From Anaerofustis sp. (lineage in GTDB: Bacteria; Bacillota; Clostridia; Eubacteriales; Anaerofustaceae): a stretch of DNA of 44,189 nt. Position numbers and translations under genes: made by a program. This document shows, piece after piece, positions 34,366-40,839 of this stretch (position 1 is the first letter of the stretch; every line of letters begins with the position of its first letter). Under the pieces are notes generated by a model. That model was not told the DNA's origin. It was given only the letters and a program-made list of their open reading frames with translations, and searched no databases. The stretch covers positions 1-44,189 of the forward strand of contig NZ_JAHZIA010000045.1 of assembly GCF_019420015.1 (NCBI RefSeq). The letters run 5' to 3'.

Positions 34366-34644
34366 CTATCTAACGCCTGTTTTCTTTTCGCCTGCATGGC
34401 CTCTAAATGTTCTAGTTGGTGCAAATTCACCAAATTTATGTCCTACCATATCTTCAACTACAAAGATTGGAACATGTTTTCTACCGTCATGAACTGCAAC
34501 AGTATGTCCTACCATTTGAGGGAAGATTGTGCAGTCTCTTGACCAAGTTTTTAATACTTGTTTTTCGCCGCTTTCATTCATTGCTTCTATTCTTTTAAGA
34601 AGTCTCTCATCCACGTAAGGGCCTTTTTTAGTTGATCTACTCAT
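34366..34644 (-). CDS. rpsS: 30S ribosomal protein S19
   Basis: Head protein, partner of S13, 92 residues: MSRSTKKGPYVDERLLKRIEAMNESGEKQVLKTWSRDCTIFPQMVGHTVAVHDGRKHVPIFVVEDMVGHKFGEFAPTRTFRGHAG. It is complete and unremarkable, ten bases downstream of rplB. Confidence 0.98.
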   Translation of the reverse strand: MSRSTKKGPYVDERLLKRIEAMNESGEKQVLKTWSRDCTIFPQMVGHTVAVHDGRKHVPIFVVEDMVGHKFGEFAPTRTFRGHAGEKKTGVR

Positions 34645-34654
34645 ATCCTACCTC

Positions 34655-35488
34655 CTATTTACCATTTCTTCTTCTTACAATATACTTGTCAGAATGTTTG
34701 TTTTTCTTACGAGTCTTATAACCAAGCGTTGGTTTACCCCAAGGAGTAACAGGACCGCTTCTACCGATTGGAGCCTTACCTTCCCCACCACCGTGTGGAT
34801 GGTCGTTAGGGTTCATAACAGAACCTCTGACAGTTGGTCTTATACCCATATGTCTTTTTCTTCCGGCTTTACCGATAGTTATAATTTCATGCTCAAGATT
34901 TCCTACTTGACCGATTGTAGCTCTACATTCTTTTCTGACAAGTCTCATTTCTCCTGAAGGAAGTCTTAATGTTACATAATTCCCTTCTTTAGCCATTAAT
35001 TGAACATAAGTTCCGGCACTTCTTGCCATTTGAGCACCTTTACCTGCTTTAAGTTCAATATTATGAACGATTGTACCAACAGGGATATCTTCAAGGTTCA
35101 AAGCGTTACCTACTTTGATATCAGCGTCTTTTCCTGACATAACTGTATCACCGACACTTAAATTATTAGGTGCAATTATATATCTTTTTTCACCGTCTGC
35201 ATAAAATAGTAATGCAATATTAGCACTTCTGTTTGGATCGTATTCAATAGCATTTACTTTTGCAGGAATACCATCTTTGTTTCTTTTAAAATCAATGATT
35301 CTGTATTTTTGTTTAGCACCACCACCATGATGTCTTACAGTAATTCTACCGTTATTGTTTCTTCCGGCAGTTTTTGTTTTCTTAGCAACAAGTCTCTTTT
35401 CCGGAGATGTTTTTGTTACTTCTTCGAAAGTAGAAACCGTCATACCTCTAAGACCTGGTGAGGTTGGTTTATATTTTTTAATACCCAT
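34655..35488 (-). CDS. rplB: 50S ribosomal protein L2
   Basis: Largest and one of the most conserved large-subunit proteins, needed for subunit association and peptidyl transfer. Of the 277 residues, KYKPTSPGLRGMTVSTFEEVT and AGRNNNGRITVRHHGGGAKQKYR mark the N terminus. The segment PTVRGSVMNPNDHPHGGGEGKAPIGR carries the functionally important histidine. A basic tail (YKTRKKNKHSDKYIVRRRNGK) ends the chain. Confidence 0.98.
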   Translation of the reverse strand: MGIKKYKPTSPGLRGMTVSTFEEVTKTSPEKRLVAKKTKTAGRNNNGRITVRHHGGGAKQKYRIIDFKRNKDGIPAKVNAIEYDPNRSANIALLFYADGEKRYIIAPNNLSVGDTVMSGKDADIKVGNALNLEDIPVGTIVHNIELKAGKGAQMARSAGTYVQLMAKEGNYVTLRLPSGEMRLVRKECRATIGQVGNLEHEIITIGKAGRKRHMGIRPTVRGSVMNPNDHPHGGGEGKAPIGRSGPVTPWGKPTLGYKTRKKNKHSDKYIVRRRNGK

Positions 35489-35502
35489 CAGTAATTACCT
35501 CC

Positions 35503-35790
35503 TTAGATATTCTCAAAGAACTTAATTTCTTTGCTGGCTTCTGTCAAAGTAACAATAGCCTTTTTCCAATTAGCTCTTCTGCCTTGTGTTCTACCCATTC
35601 TTTTAACTTTTCCGTTCATATTCATAACATTAACTTGTTTAACATCAACATCGAAAATAGCTTCTACAGCATCTTTAATTTGATACTTATTTGCATTTTT
35701 CATTACTTTGAATGTGTATTTTTTATTTGCCGAATCAATCATACTTTGTTCTGTTACGATTGGTTTAATAATAATATCATGAGGATTCAT
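35503..35790 (-). CDS. rplW: 50S ribosomal protein L23
   Basis: Exit-tunnel protein that docks trigger factor and SRP, 95 residues: PHDIIIKPIVTEQSMIDSANKKYTFKVMKNANKYQIKDAVEAIFDVDVKQVNVMNMNGKVKRMGRTQGRRANWKKAIVTL. Its ATG shares a base with the rplD stop codon (TAATG), giving coupled translation. Confidence 0.98.
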   Translation of the reverse strand: MNPHDIIIKPIVTEQSMIDSANKKYTFKVMKNANKYQIKDAVEAIFDVDVKQVNVMNMNGKVKRMGRTQGRRANWKKAIVTLTEASKEIKFFENI

Positions 35791-36407
35791 TATTTATATA
35801 CCTCCTCTATTTTACTTAATGCATCTTTGGTTAAAACCAAATTGTTGTATTTTAACATTTCATATACGTTAAGTGTACCTACAGTAGCACATTTAGCGTC
35901 TTTAATATTTCTTACAGAGTTAACAACATTCTTGTCATTTTCATCTATAACAACCAAAGTCTTGTTTATTTTTAAATTGTTGAACATTTCAACAACCGCT
36001 TTGGTTTTTGGAGCTTCAAATTTAAGCTCATCTATAATAAATAATTCTTTATCGCTTGCTTTAGCTGAAAATACAGACTTCATAGCAAGTCTTCTCATTT
36101 TCTTATTAATACTTTGAGAATAATCTCTTGGTTTTGGAGCAAAGGCAACACCACCACCTGTCCAAACAGGGTTTCTTGATGAACCAACTCTTGCTCTACC
36201 TGTACCTTTTTGTCTCCATGGCTTTTTACCACCACCACGCACTTCTGCTCTTGTTTTAGCACTTTGAGTTCCTTGTCTTTGATTTGCAAGGTATGCTTTA
36301 ACATATTGATGAACAACCGGCATGTTAGGCTCTATTTCAAATATATCATTGCTTAAGTTTACACTTCCGACAACTTCGCCTTTTACGTTTAATACATCTG
36401 CTTTCAT
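35790..36407 (-). CDS. rplD: 50S ribosomal protein L4
   Basis: Tunnel-constriction protein, 205 residues. The extended rRNA-binding loop is seen as AKTRAEVRGGGKKPWRQKGTGRARVGSSRNPVWTGGGVAFAPKPRDYS. In gamma-proteobacteria L4 represses its own S10 operon through the leader RNA. Whether that holds here is unknown, but the long structured leader ahead of rpsJ makes it worth asking. Confidence 0.98.
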   Translation of the reverse strand: MKADVLNVKGEVVGSVNLSNDIFEIEPNMPVVHQYVKAYLANQRQGTQSAKTRAEVRGGGKKPWRQKGTGRARVGSSRNPVWTGGGVAFAPKPRDYSQSINKKMRRLAMKSVFSAKASDKELFIIDELKFEAPKTKAVVEMFNNLKINKTLVVIDENDKNVVNSVRNIKDAKCATVGTLNVYEMLKYNNLVLTKDALSKIEEVYK

Positions 36408-36430
36408 ATCTATCCTCCTTACCTAGTACT

Positions 36431-37066
36431 TTATTTAGAAGCCTTGATACTATCAGTAACCACTACGATAGAACCGTTAGACCCTGGAACAGCACCTTTA
36501 ACAAGGAGCATGTTGTTTTCACTGTCAGCTTTAACAACAGTTAAATTTTGTACAGTTACTTTTTCACTGCCCATGTGTCCTGGCATATTTTTACCTTTCA
36601 TTACTCTACCTGGATAAGAAGCACCACTCATAGCACCTACTACTCTGTGTGACTTACTACCGTGCCCCATAGGACCTCTTGACTGCCCATGTCTCTTAAT
36701 AGCACCCTGGAATCCTTTACCTTTGCTTACTCCGGTAATATCAATCTTATCTCCGGCTTCAAATACATCAGCTTTGATTTCATTTCCGGCTTCATAACCA
36801 GAACAATCATCAAATCTAAATTCTTTGATTTTTCTTACAGGCTTAACACCCGCTTTTTCAAAATGCCCTTTTAATGGTTTATTGACATTTTTTTCGTTTA
36901 TTTCACCGTAACCCAATTGTACAGCTTCATAACCGTCCTTTTCATTTGTTTTTACCTGTAATACATAGCAAGGACCTGCTTGTAATACAGTCACAGGAAC
37001 AACTTCGCCAGTTTCGCTAAAAACCTGAGTCATACCTACTTTTTTAGCCATAATAGCTTTTTTCAT
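36431..37066 (-). CDS. rplC: 50S ribosomal protein L3
   Basis: Assembly-initiator protein near the peptidyl transferase centre, 211 residues. MAKKVGMTQVFSETGEVVPVTVLQAGPCYVLQVKT starts the fold. The long tip is GFQGAIKRHGQSRGPMGHGSKSHRVVGAMSGASYPGRVMKGKNMPGHMG, whose methylated glutamine region (RHGQ) is intact. ATG at 37066 has GGAGG ten bases before it. Confidence 0.98.
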   Translation of the reverse strand: MKKAIMAKKVGMTQVFSETGEVVPVTVLQAGPCYVLQVKTNEKDGYEAVQLGYGEINEKNVNKPLKGHFEKAGVKPVRKIKEFRFDDCSGYEAGNEIKADVFEAGDKIDITGVSKGKGFQGAIKRHGQSRGPMGHGSKSHRVVGAMSGASYPGRVMKGKNMPGHMGSEKVTVQNLTVVKADSENNMLLVKGAVPGSNGSIVVVTDSIKASK

Positions 37067-37109
37067 TTCTTTCTTACCTCCATTAGCGGACTACAAAGTA
37101 GTCATAATT

Positions 37110-37418
37110 TTATAATTTTATTTCAATATCAACACCCGCTGGTAAATCTAATTTCATTAGAGCTTCAACAGTTTTCGGTGTTGGATTAAGGATATCTATA
37201 ACTCTTTTGTGAGTTCTCATTTCAAATTGTTCTCTAGAATCCTTATACTTATGAACGGCTCTGATAATTGTCACAACTTCCTTTTGTGTAGGAAGTGGAA
37301 TTGGTCCAGACACCTCCGCCCCCGTTCTTTTTGCAGTATCAACAATCTTAGCTGCTGACTTATCAATTACTGCGTGATCATAAGCTTTTAGCTTAATTCT
37401 GATTTTTTGATTTGCCAT
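37110..37418 (-). CDS. rpsJ: 30S ribosomal protein S10 (NusE)
   Basis: Small-subunit head protein that also links NusG/NusA to ribosomes in transcription antitermination. The 102 residues MANQKIRIKLKAYDHAVIDKSAAKIVDTAKRTGAEVSGPIPLPTQKEVVTIIRAVHKYKDSREQFEMRTHKRVIDILNPTPKTVEALMKLDLPAGVDIEIKL are a textbook S10. It is the first gene of the 31-gene cluster, directly behind the structured leader. AGGAGG lies upstream of the ATG. rpsL, rpsG, fusA and tuf, often just upstream elsewhere, are not here. Confidence 0.98.
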   Translation of the reverse strand: MANQKIRIKLKAYDHAVIDKSAAKIVDTAKRTGAEVSGPIPLPTQKEVVTIIRAVHKYKDSREQFEMRTHKRVIDILNPTPKTVEALMKLDLPAGVDIEIKL

Positions 37419-37606
37419 ACTTTCTTCCTCCTAAATATGATTCGACAGTACGACCATGCTTGATACACTGTTCCGTGTGTTCCACTTGTGAGTTAAACGC
37501 ACAAAAACACCAAGCATGCCGCCCCATTCATGATGGTGACATACTCCACGGAAAAACCCGTTCACACGGCAACCTCCCGCTTCAACGCATTTCCTTCTGT
37601 CATAGC
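37419..37606 (-). ncRNA. Structured 5' leader RNA of the S10 ribosomal protein operon
   Basis: About 188 nt lie between the inferred transcription start and rpsJ, and the stretch is visibly richer in G and C than its surroundings. Several pairings are exact: CAAGCATG/CATGCTTG (37511-37518 with 37455-37462), enclosing AACAC/GTGTT (37506-37510 with 37477-37481) and CACAA/TTGTG (37500-37504 with 37486-37490). Nearer the 5' end are TGTCA/TGACA (37598-37602 with 37537-37541) and a CCCGT/ACGGA hairpin. There is no terminator just before rpsJ, so control would act on translation or via antitermination. Confidence 0.75.
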
Positions 37607-37612
37607 CTACTA

Positions 37613-37641
37613 ATAATACACTATAACCCCTTACAATGCAA
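37613..37641 (-). promoter_or_regulatory. Promoter of the S10 operon
   Basis: TTGCAT (37636-37641), a 17-bp spacer and TATTAT (37613-37618) on the minus strand place the start near 37606. The interval 37642-37713 upstream is AT-rich with no other recognised element. Confidence 0.65.
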
Positions 37642-37713
37642 GGGTTTTCTTACATTTTTTTCACTTTTTTTATAACACATTTTATAAACATTTTAGAAGT
37701 AAAATTTACATAT

Positions 37714-37748
37714 AAAAAGATAGAATAAATAATTTATTCTATCTTTTA
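37714..37748. terminator. Terminator of the EIIA operon
   Basis: AAAAGATAGAATAAAT (37715-37730) is complementary to 37732-37747, giving a long AU-rich stem with T-tracts on both sides, before the ribosomal promoter. The interval 37749-37839 holds nothing recognised. Confidence 0.75.
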
Positions 37749-37839
37749 TAATTTTAATTAATTTTTATACCTGTAATGATACATTAAGTATTTGTAGTTG
37801 ATTAAAATCAAATTTATTGACAAAATCAATAAATTCACA

Positions 37840-38289
37840 TTAATGTTCCACAACTCCGCCTTCTTTAACGTTTTCTTCTTTTTTATTAGATTTAAACATC
37901 GTTACAATTGCCTGTCTGTTAATATTTAAATCTTCTTCCAAAGCTTTTACAGTGGGTTTCTCTATCCAAAATCCTTTTTTTGTCGGAATCCTGTATTTCT
38001 TTGGCAAGTTAGGAACATGCTCTACCCACTTATCATAAATTTGCTTAGATAACTTATCTATGCTTATAGACGAATCTGCTTTAAGAATTTTAGAGCTTTC
38101 TATAAAAATAAAATCATTAAAGTCTTTAGGTATCCATTTTTTTGCACAAACAGCCCCATAGAATAAAATACATCCATATAAAAAACCTATACAACCTACT
38201 ACATAAACGTGATTCAAAAGCCACTCATATACAAAATAAAATTTCCCAAATGAAATTTTACCCAAAAACTCAACTATTACCAAATACAT
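37840..38289 (-). CDS. Hypothetical membrane-anchored protein paired with EIIA
   Basis: I do not recognise this 149-residue protein. The N-terminal third is hydrophobic, with one clear membrane helix at about 28-48 (VYVVGCIGFLYGCILFYGAV) and a more amphipathic stretch before it. The remaining about 100 residues are soluble and charged. They include SSISIDKLSKQIYDKWVEHVP and KPTVKALEEDLNINRQAIVTMFK, which looks like a small helix-turn-helix-type segment, and an acidic/lysine tail. It follows the EIIA gene by 59 nt, has AAGGAG before its ATG and shares the EIIA transcript. A role with the phosphotransferase protein is inferred only from this pairing. Confidence 0.7.
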   Translation of the reverse strand: MYLVIVEFLGKISFGKFYFVYEWLLNHVYVVGCIGFLYGCILFYGAVCAKKWIPKDFNDFIFIESSKILKADSSISIDKLSKQIYDKWVEHVPNLPKKYRIPTKKGFWIEKPTVKALEEDLNINRQAIVTMFKSNKKEENVKEGGVVEH

Positions 38290-38310
38290 TATATGTCTAA
38301 CTCCTTACTT

Positions 38311-38329
38311 CTCAGAGAATCTCCCTGAG
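38311..38329 (-). other. Intercistronic hairpin in the EIIA operon
   Basis: CTCAGGGAG can pair with CTCTGAG on the minus-strand RNA, a short stem with one bulge and no T-tract. It could protect or separate the two messages; support is modest. Confidence 0.3.
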
Positions 38330-38348
38330 CAACTAACTATTAATATTC

Positions 38349-38828
38349 TTACGCTTCTTCAGATTGTTTAGCCAATTCTTCTTCAACTATTTTCATTATC
38401 AATTCTTTGTCTTTTGATTCATAAATTGCTTTTAATTTATCATCTTGTTGAATTAATGAAATAACTGTTTGTAACATAGCTAATTGTTGATGTGGCTCTT
38501 TTAGTGCTAACATGAAAAGAATAGAAACTTCACATTTTTCGCCCGCACCGGCCATAACTTCAAAAGTCACAGGTTTTTTAAGAGTTGCAACACATATACT
38601 TTGTGTATTAACATGTTCCACATCAGTATGAGGTACAGCTACTGCGAAATCTTCCACAGGAAGACCTGTAGCAAATACTTTTTCTCTTTCTTTAACTGCT
38701 TCTATGTAACTTTCTTTTACATAACCAAGATCAAATAATTTATTAGCAACTTTATCAAGTGCATCTAAATTGCTATCTGCCTCCACATCAAAAAATATAA
38801 GATCTTTGTTAAATTCTAAATCTGCCAT
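38349..38828 (-). CDS. PTS EIIA component, fructose/mannitol/galactitol-type
   Basis: A 159-residue stand-alone EIIA of the PTS_EIIA_2 fold, which takes phosphate from HPr and passes it to a sugar-specific EIIB. The phosphorylated histidine is His67 in VAVPHTDVEHV. GAGEKCEVSILFMLALKEPHQQLAMLQ is the conserved following segment. The sequence lacks fused EIIB or HPr domains and is most like the galactitol-type EIIA. No EIIB or EIIC gene is in the window, so its sugar or regulatory target lies elsewhere. AAGGAGG precedes the ATG. The divergent class II aldolase suggests a sugar-phosphate pathway. Confidence 0.88.
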   Translation of the reverse strand: MADLEFNKDLIFFDVEADSNLDALDKVANKLFDLGYVKESYIEAVKEREKVFATGLPVEDFAVAVPHTDVEHVNTQSICVATLKKPVTFEVMAGAGEKCEVSILFMLALKEPHQQLAMLQTVISLIQQDDKLKAIYESKDKELIMKIVEEELAKQSEEA

Positions 38829-38893
38829 TGGTATCTCCTCCTTAAACTATCTACCTTACCTATAAATAGTCCTTCATATAATTATTTTAACTA

Positions 38894-38922
38894 ATTATAA
38901 TTAAAATAAATTTAAATGTCAA
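38894..38922 (-). promoter_or_regulatory. Perfect consensus promoter of the EIIA operon
   Basis: TTGACA (38917-38922), exactly 17 bp, then TATAAT (38894-38899) on the minus strand: both hexamers and the spacing are ideal for the housekeeping sigma factor. Confidence 0.85.
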
Positions 38923-38930
38923 TAAGCAAA

Positions 38931-38958
38931 CGTTATACCCTTTTCGTTATACTCTTTT
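38931..38958. repeat. Tandem 14-bp direct repeat upstream of the EIIA promoter
   Basis: CGTTATACCCTTTT (38931-38944) is followed at once by CGTTATACTCTTTT (38945-38958), one mismatch. The pair ends 8 bp before the EIIA -35 box, i.e. about positions -45 to -72, a typical place for an activator or for a repressor array. Confidence 0.7.
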
Positions 38959-39038
38959 AAAACCCTTGAATATAAAGATTTTAAAGTTTTTAACTACAAA
39001 AATTAACAAAATAAAAATAATACGCAAACAATCAAGCC

Positions 39039-39090
39039 AAAGTGACAAATGTAACACTTTAAAAAAAAGTGACCAAAAGTACTTTACTTT
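39039..39090. promoter_or_regulatory. Repeated AAAGTGAC elements before the aldolase promoter
   Basis: AAAGTGAC occurs at 39039-39046 and 39066-39073 (27 bp apart). An inverted copy ACACTTT lies at 39054-39060, and a related AAAGTACTTT run reaches into the aldolase -35. This looks like a multi-site operator. The rest of the 329-bp intergenic space (38829-39157) holds the EIIA promoter, the 14-bp tandem repeat and AT-rich filler around 38959-39030. Confidence 0.5.
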
Positions 39091-39111
39091 TTAACCCGAA
39101 TATTATATAAT
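39083..39111 (+). promoter_or_regulatory. Promoter of the class II aldolase gene
   Basis: TTTACT (39083-39088), 17 bp, TATAAT (39106-39111), ending 46 bp before the ATG. Confidence 0.65.
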
Positions 39112-39157
39112 ACATTTAAATTAAAAAAGAAAGATTTACAAAATCTAGGAGGAAAAA

Positions 39158-39856
39158 ATGAGTCAAGATATTCAAAAATTAAGAGAAGCGATTTGTGATG
39201 TAGGACGTAAAATGTACGACAGACAACTTTGTTCTACAAACGACGGTAATATTTCAATAAGATTGGACGACGGTAATTTCTTAATTACACCAACAGGAGT
39301 ATCAAAAGGATTTATGACACCTGATATGATGTGTATAGTTGACAAAGACGGTCAATTAGTAGAAGAAAACGGTCCATGGAAAGGAACAAGCGAATTCAAA
39401 CTTCATTATAAAATATATCAATTAAGACCTGATGTAAATGCGGTTGTTCATGCTCATCCTTTATACGGTACTGTATTTGCCGCTGCGAATATGCCTTTGG
39501 ATAAACCTATCTGTACAGAAGCTGCACTTAACTTAGGCGAAATACCTGTAATAAAATACGGATTACCTGGAACATTCGAAATCTGTGGAGATATCGAAGA
39601 CTACATAGACTATCATGATGCTGTTCTTATGCAATATCACGGTGCTGTTACATTCGGACCGGACGTTCTTACAGCTTACTACAGAATGGAAAGCTTGGAA
39701 TTCATCGCACAACAAGAATTTGCAGCAAGAGCTATGGGAATCGTTGAAAAAGCTACAATTCCTCAAAACGTTATCGATGAATTATATCAACTAAGAAGAG
39801 AAAAATACTCTGCTCCTGAAGCTATGGGACCTCACCATATTGCAAACAGAAAATAA
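39158..39856 (+). CDS. Class II aldolase, L-fuculose-phosphate aldolase-like
   Basis: Zinc-dependent aldolase of the aldolase II/adducin family (232 residues), expected to split a sugar 1-phosphate into dihydroxyacetone phosphate and an aldehyde. The catalytic Glu79 (GTSEFKLH) and the zinc histidines His98, His100 (HAHPLYG) and His161 (QYHGAVTFG) align with Glu73, His92, His94 and His155 of E. coli FucA. STNDGNISIR and ITPTGVSKG form the phosphate-binding region. The ATG has AGGAGG six bases before it. The gene is monocistronic with its own terminator. Fuculose, rhamnulose, ribulose or methylthioribulose phosphate substrates cannot be told apart safely. Confidence 0.88.
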   Translation: MSQDIQKLREAICDVGRKMYDRQLCSTNDGNISIRLDDGNFLITPTGVSKGFMTPDMMCIVDKDGQLVEENGPWKGTSEFKLHYKIYQLRPDVNAVVHAHPLYGTVFAAANMPLDKPICTEAALNLGEIPVIKYGLPGTFEICGDIEDYIDYHDAVLMQYHGAVTFGPDVLTAYYRMESLEFIAQQEFAARAMGIVEKATIPQNVIDELYQLRREKYSAPEAMGPHHIANRK

Positions 39857-39872
39857 TTTATCAATCAATATT

Positions 39873-39904
39873 AAAAAAGAAAGGTGAATACCTTTCTTTT
39901 TTTG
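39873..39904 (+). terminator. Terminator of the aldolase gene
   Basis: A 13-bp stem (39873-39885 with 39890-39902) with a GAAT loop, running into a T-tract. Confidence 0.92.
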
Positions 39905-39930
39905 TTATCATATCGTTTTTATGATAAAAT
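39902..39930 (+). promoter_or_regulatory. Promoter of the MBL-ygiQ operon
   Basis: TTGTTA (39902-39907), 17 bp, TAAAAT (39925-39930) with TGA before it (extended -10). The -35 overlaps the tail of the preceding terminator. Confidence 0.65.
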
Positions 39931-39955
39931 ATACATACAAAATAGGAGATTTTTT

Positions 39956-40837
39956 ATGTATGAGTTAATTCAAGTAGGGAAAAACACTTATTATATCAAA
40001 AGCAACAATAACGTTGGAATTTATAAAATCAACGAAAATGAAATATTTTTGATAGATTCTTCTATGACAAATATCGCCGGAAATAAAATACTAGAAATAA
40101 TAGAAAATAATAACTGGATACTCAAAGGAATAATCAACACCCATGCACATGCCGATCACACGGGGAATAACAATATGCTTCAAGAAAAAACGGGATGCAA
40201 AATCTTTACAAGCGAAATCGAAAGCGCCCTCACAAAAAACACTATACTTGAGCCCGCTTTTATATACGGAGCTTATCCCCCTAAAAGATTACAAAAAAAA
40301 TTTTTAATGGCACGAAAGAGTAACGATGTATCAAATAACTTAAACAAAATCTCAAAAGGAATCGAAATAATACCATTGCCGGGACACAGCTATGACATGA
40401 TTGGAATAAAAACAGATGACGGGGTTGTCTTTATATCCGACAGCCTTTTCCCAAAAGAAGCTTTAGATACATATCATATACCAACCATATATGACATCAA
40501 ACGATTCTTTGAAACTCTTGATTATTTGGATACATTAAAAGGAAATATGTTTATACCTGCACACGAAAGTGCACTTAACAACATACATGAACTGATAAGT
40601 ATAAACAGAAATAAAATAAACGAAATATTGCAGGTTTTATCCGATTTCATCAAAACGCCTCTAAGTTTAAACATGATAACAAAAAAAATTTTCGATTATT
40701 ATGACATAGACATAAATTTTGTTCAATACCACCTTGTAGAGGGAACTATAAAAGCAATGCTCTCATATTTGATTGACGAGAAGAAAATCGATATAATATT
40801 CAAAGACAATTTTTTACTATATAAATTAAGGAAATAA
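39956..40837 (+). CDS. Metallo-beta-lactamase-fold hydrolase
   Basis: A 293-residue protein from the ATG at 39956, which follows AGGAGA. An open frame extends upstream to 39884 but crosses the terminator and promoter. The metal-binding motif is HAHADHTG (His63, His65, Asp67, His68), followed by His144 (LPGHSYDMIG), the bridging Asp in FISDSLFP and a final His in IPAHES. The last about 65 residues (TPLSLNMITKKIFDYYDI...) resemble the winged-helix tail seen on some MBL hydrolases such as LACTB2-like proteins. The substrate is unknown. The next gene starts two bases after its stop, so the two are co-translated. Confidence 0.82.
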   Translation: MYELIQVGKNTYYIKSNNNVGIYKINENEIFLIDSSMTNIAGNKILEIIENNNWILKGIINTHAHADHTGNNNMLQEKTGCKIFTSEIESALTKNTILEPAFIYGAYPPKRLQKKFLMARKSNDVSNNLNKISKGIEIIPLPGHSYDMIGIKTDDGVVFISDSLFPKEALDTYHIPTIYDIKRFFETLDYLDTLKGNMFIPAHESALNNIHELISINRNKINEILQVLSDFIKTPLSLNMITKKIFDYYDIDINFVQYHLVEGTIKAMLSYLIDEKKIDIIFKDNFLLYKLRK

Positions 40838-40839
40838 AT

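Noticed and set aside
17664..37418. Many plus-strand open frames of 60-140 codons opposite the ribosomal genes
   Set aside because: They mirror strongly coding minus-strand genes, lack ribosome-binding sites and show no protein family features.
37419..37606. S10 leader as a T-box riboswitch or tRNA-like element
   Set aside because: No AGGGTGGNACCGCG T-box sequence, no terminator/antiterminator pair, and no cloverleaf could be drawn.
39884..39955. Extended N terminus of the MBL protein
   Set aside because: This stretch is the aldolase terminator and the MBL promoter; AGGAGA before ATG 39956 marks the true start.
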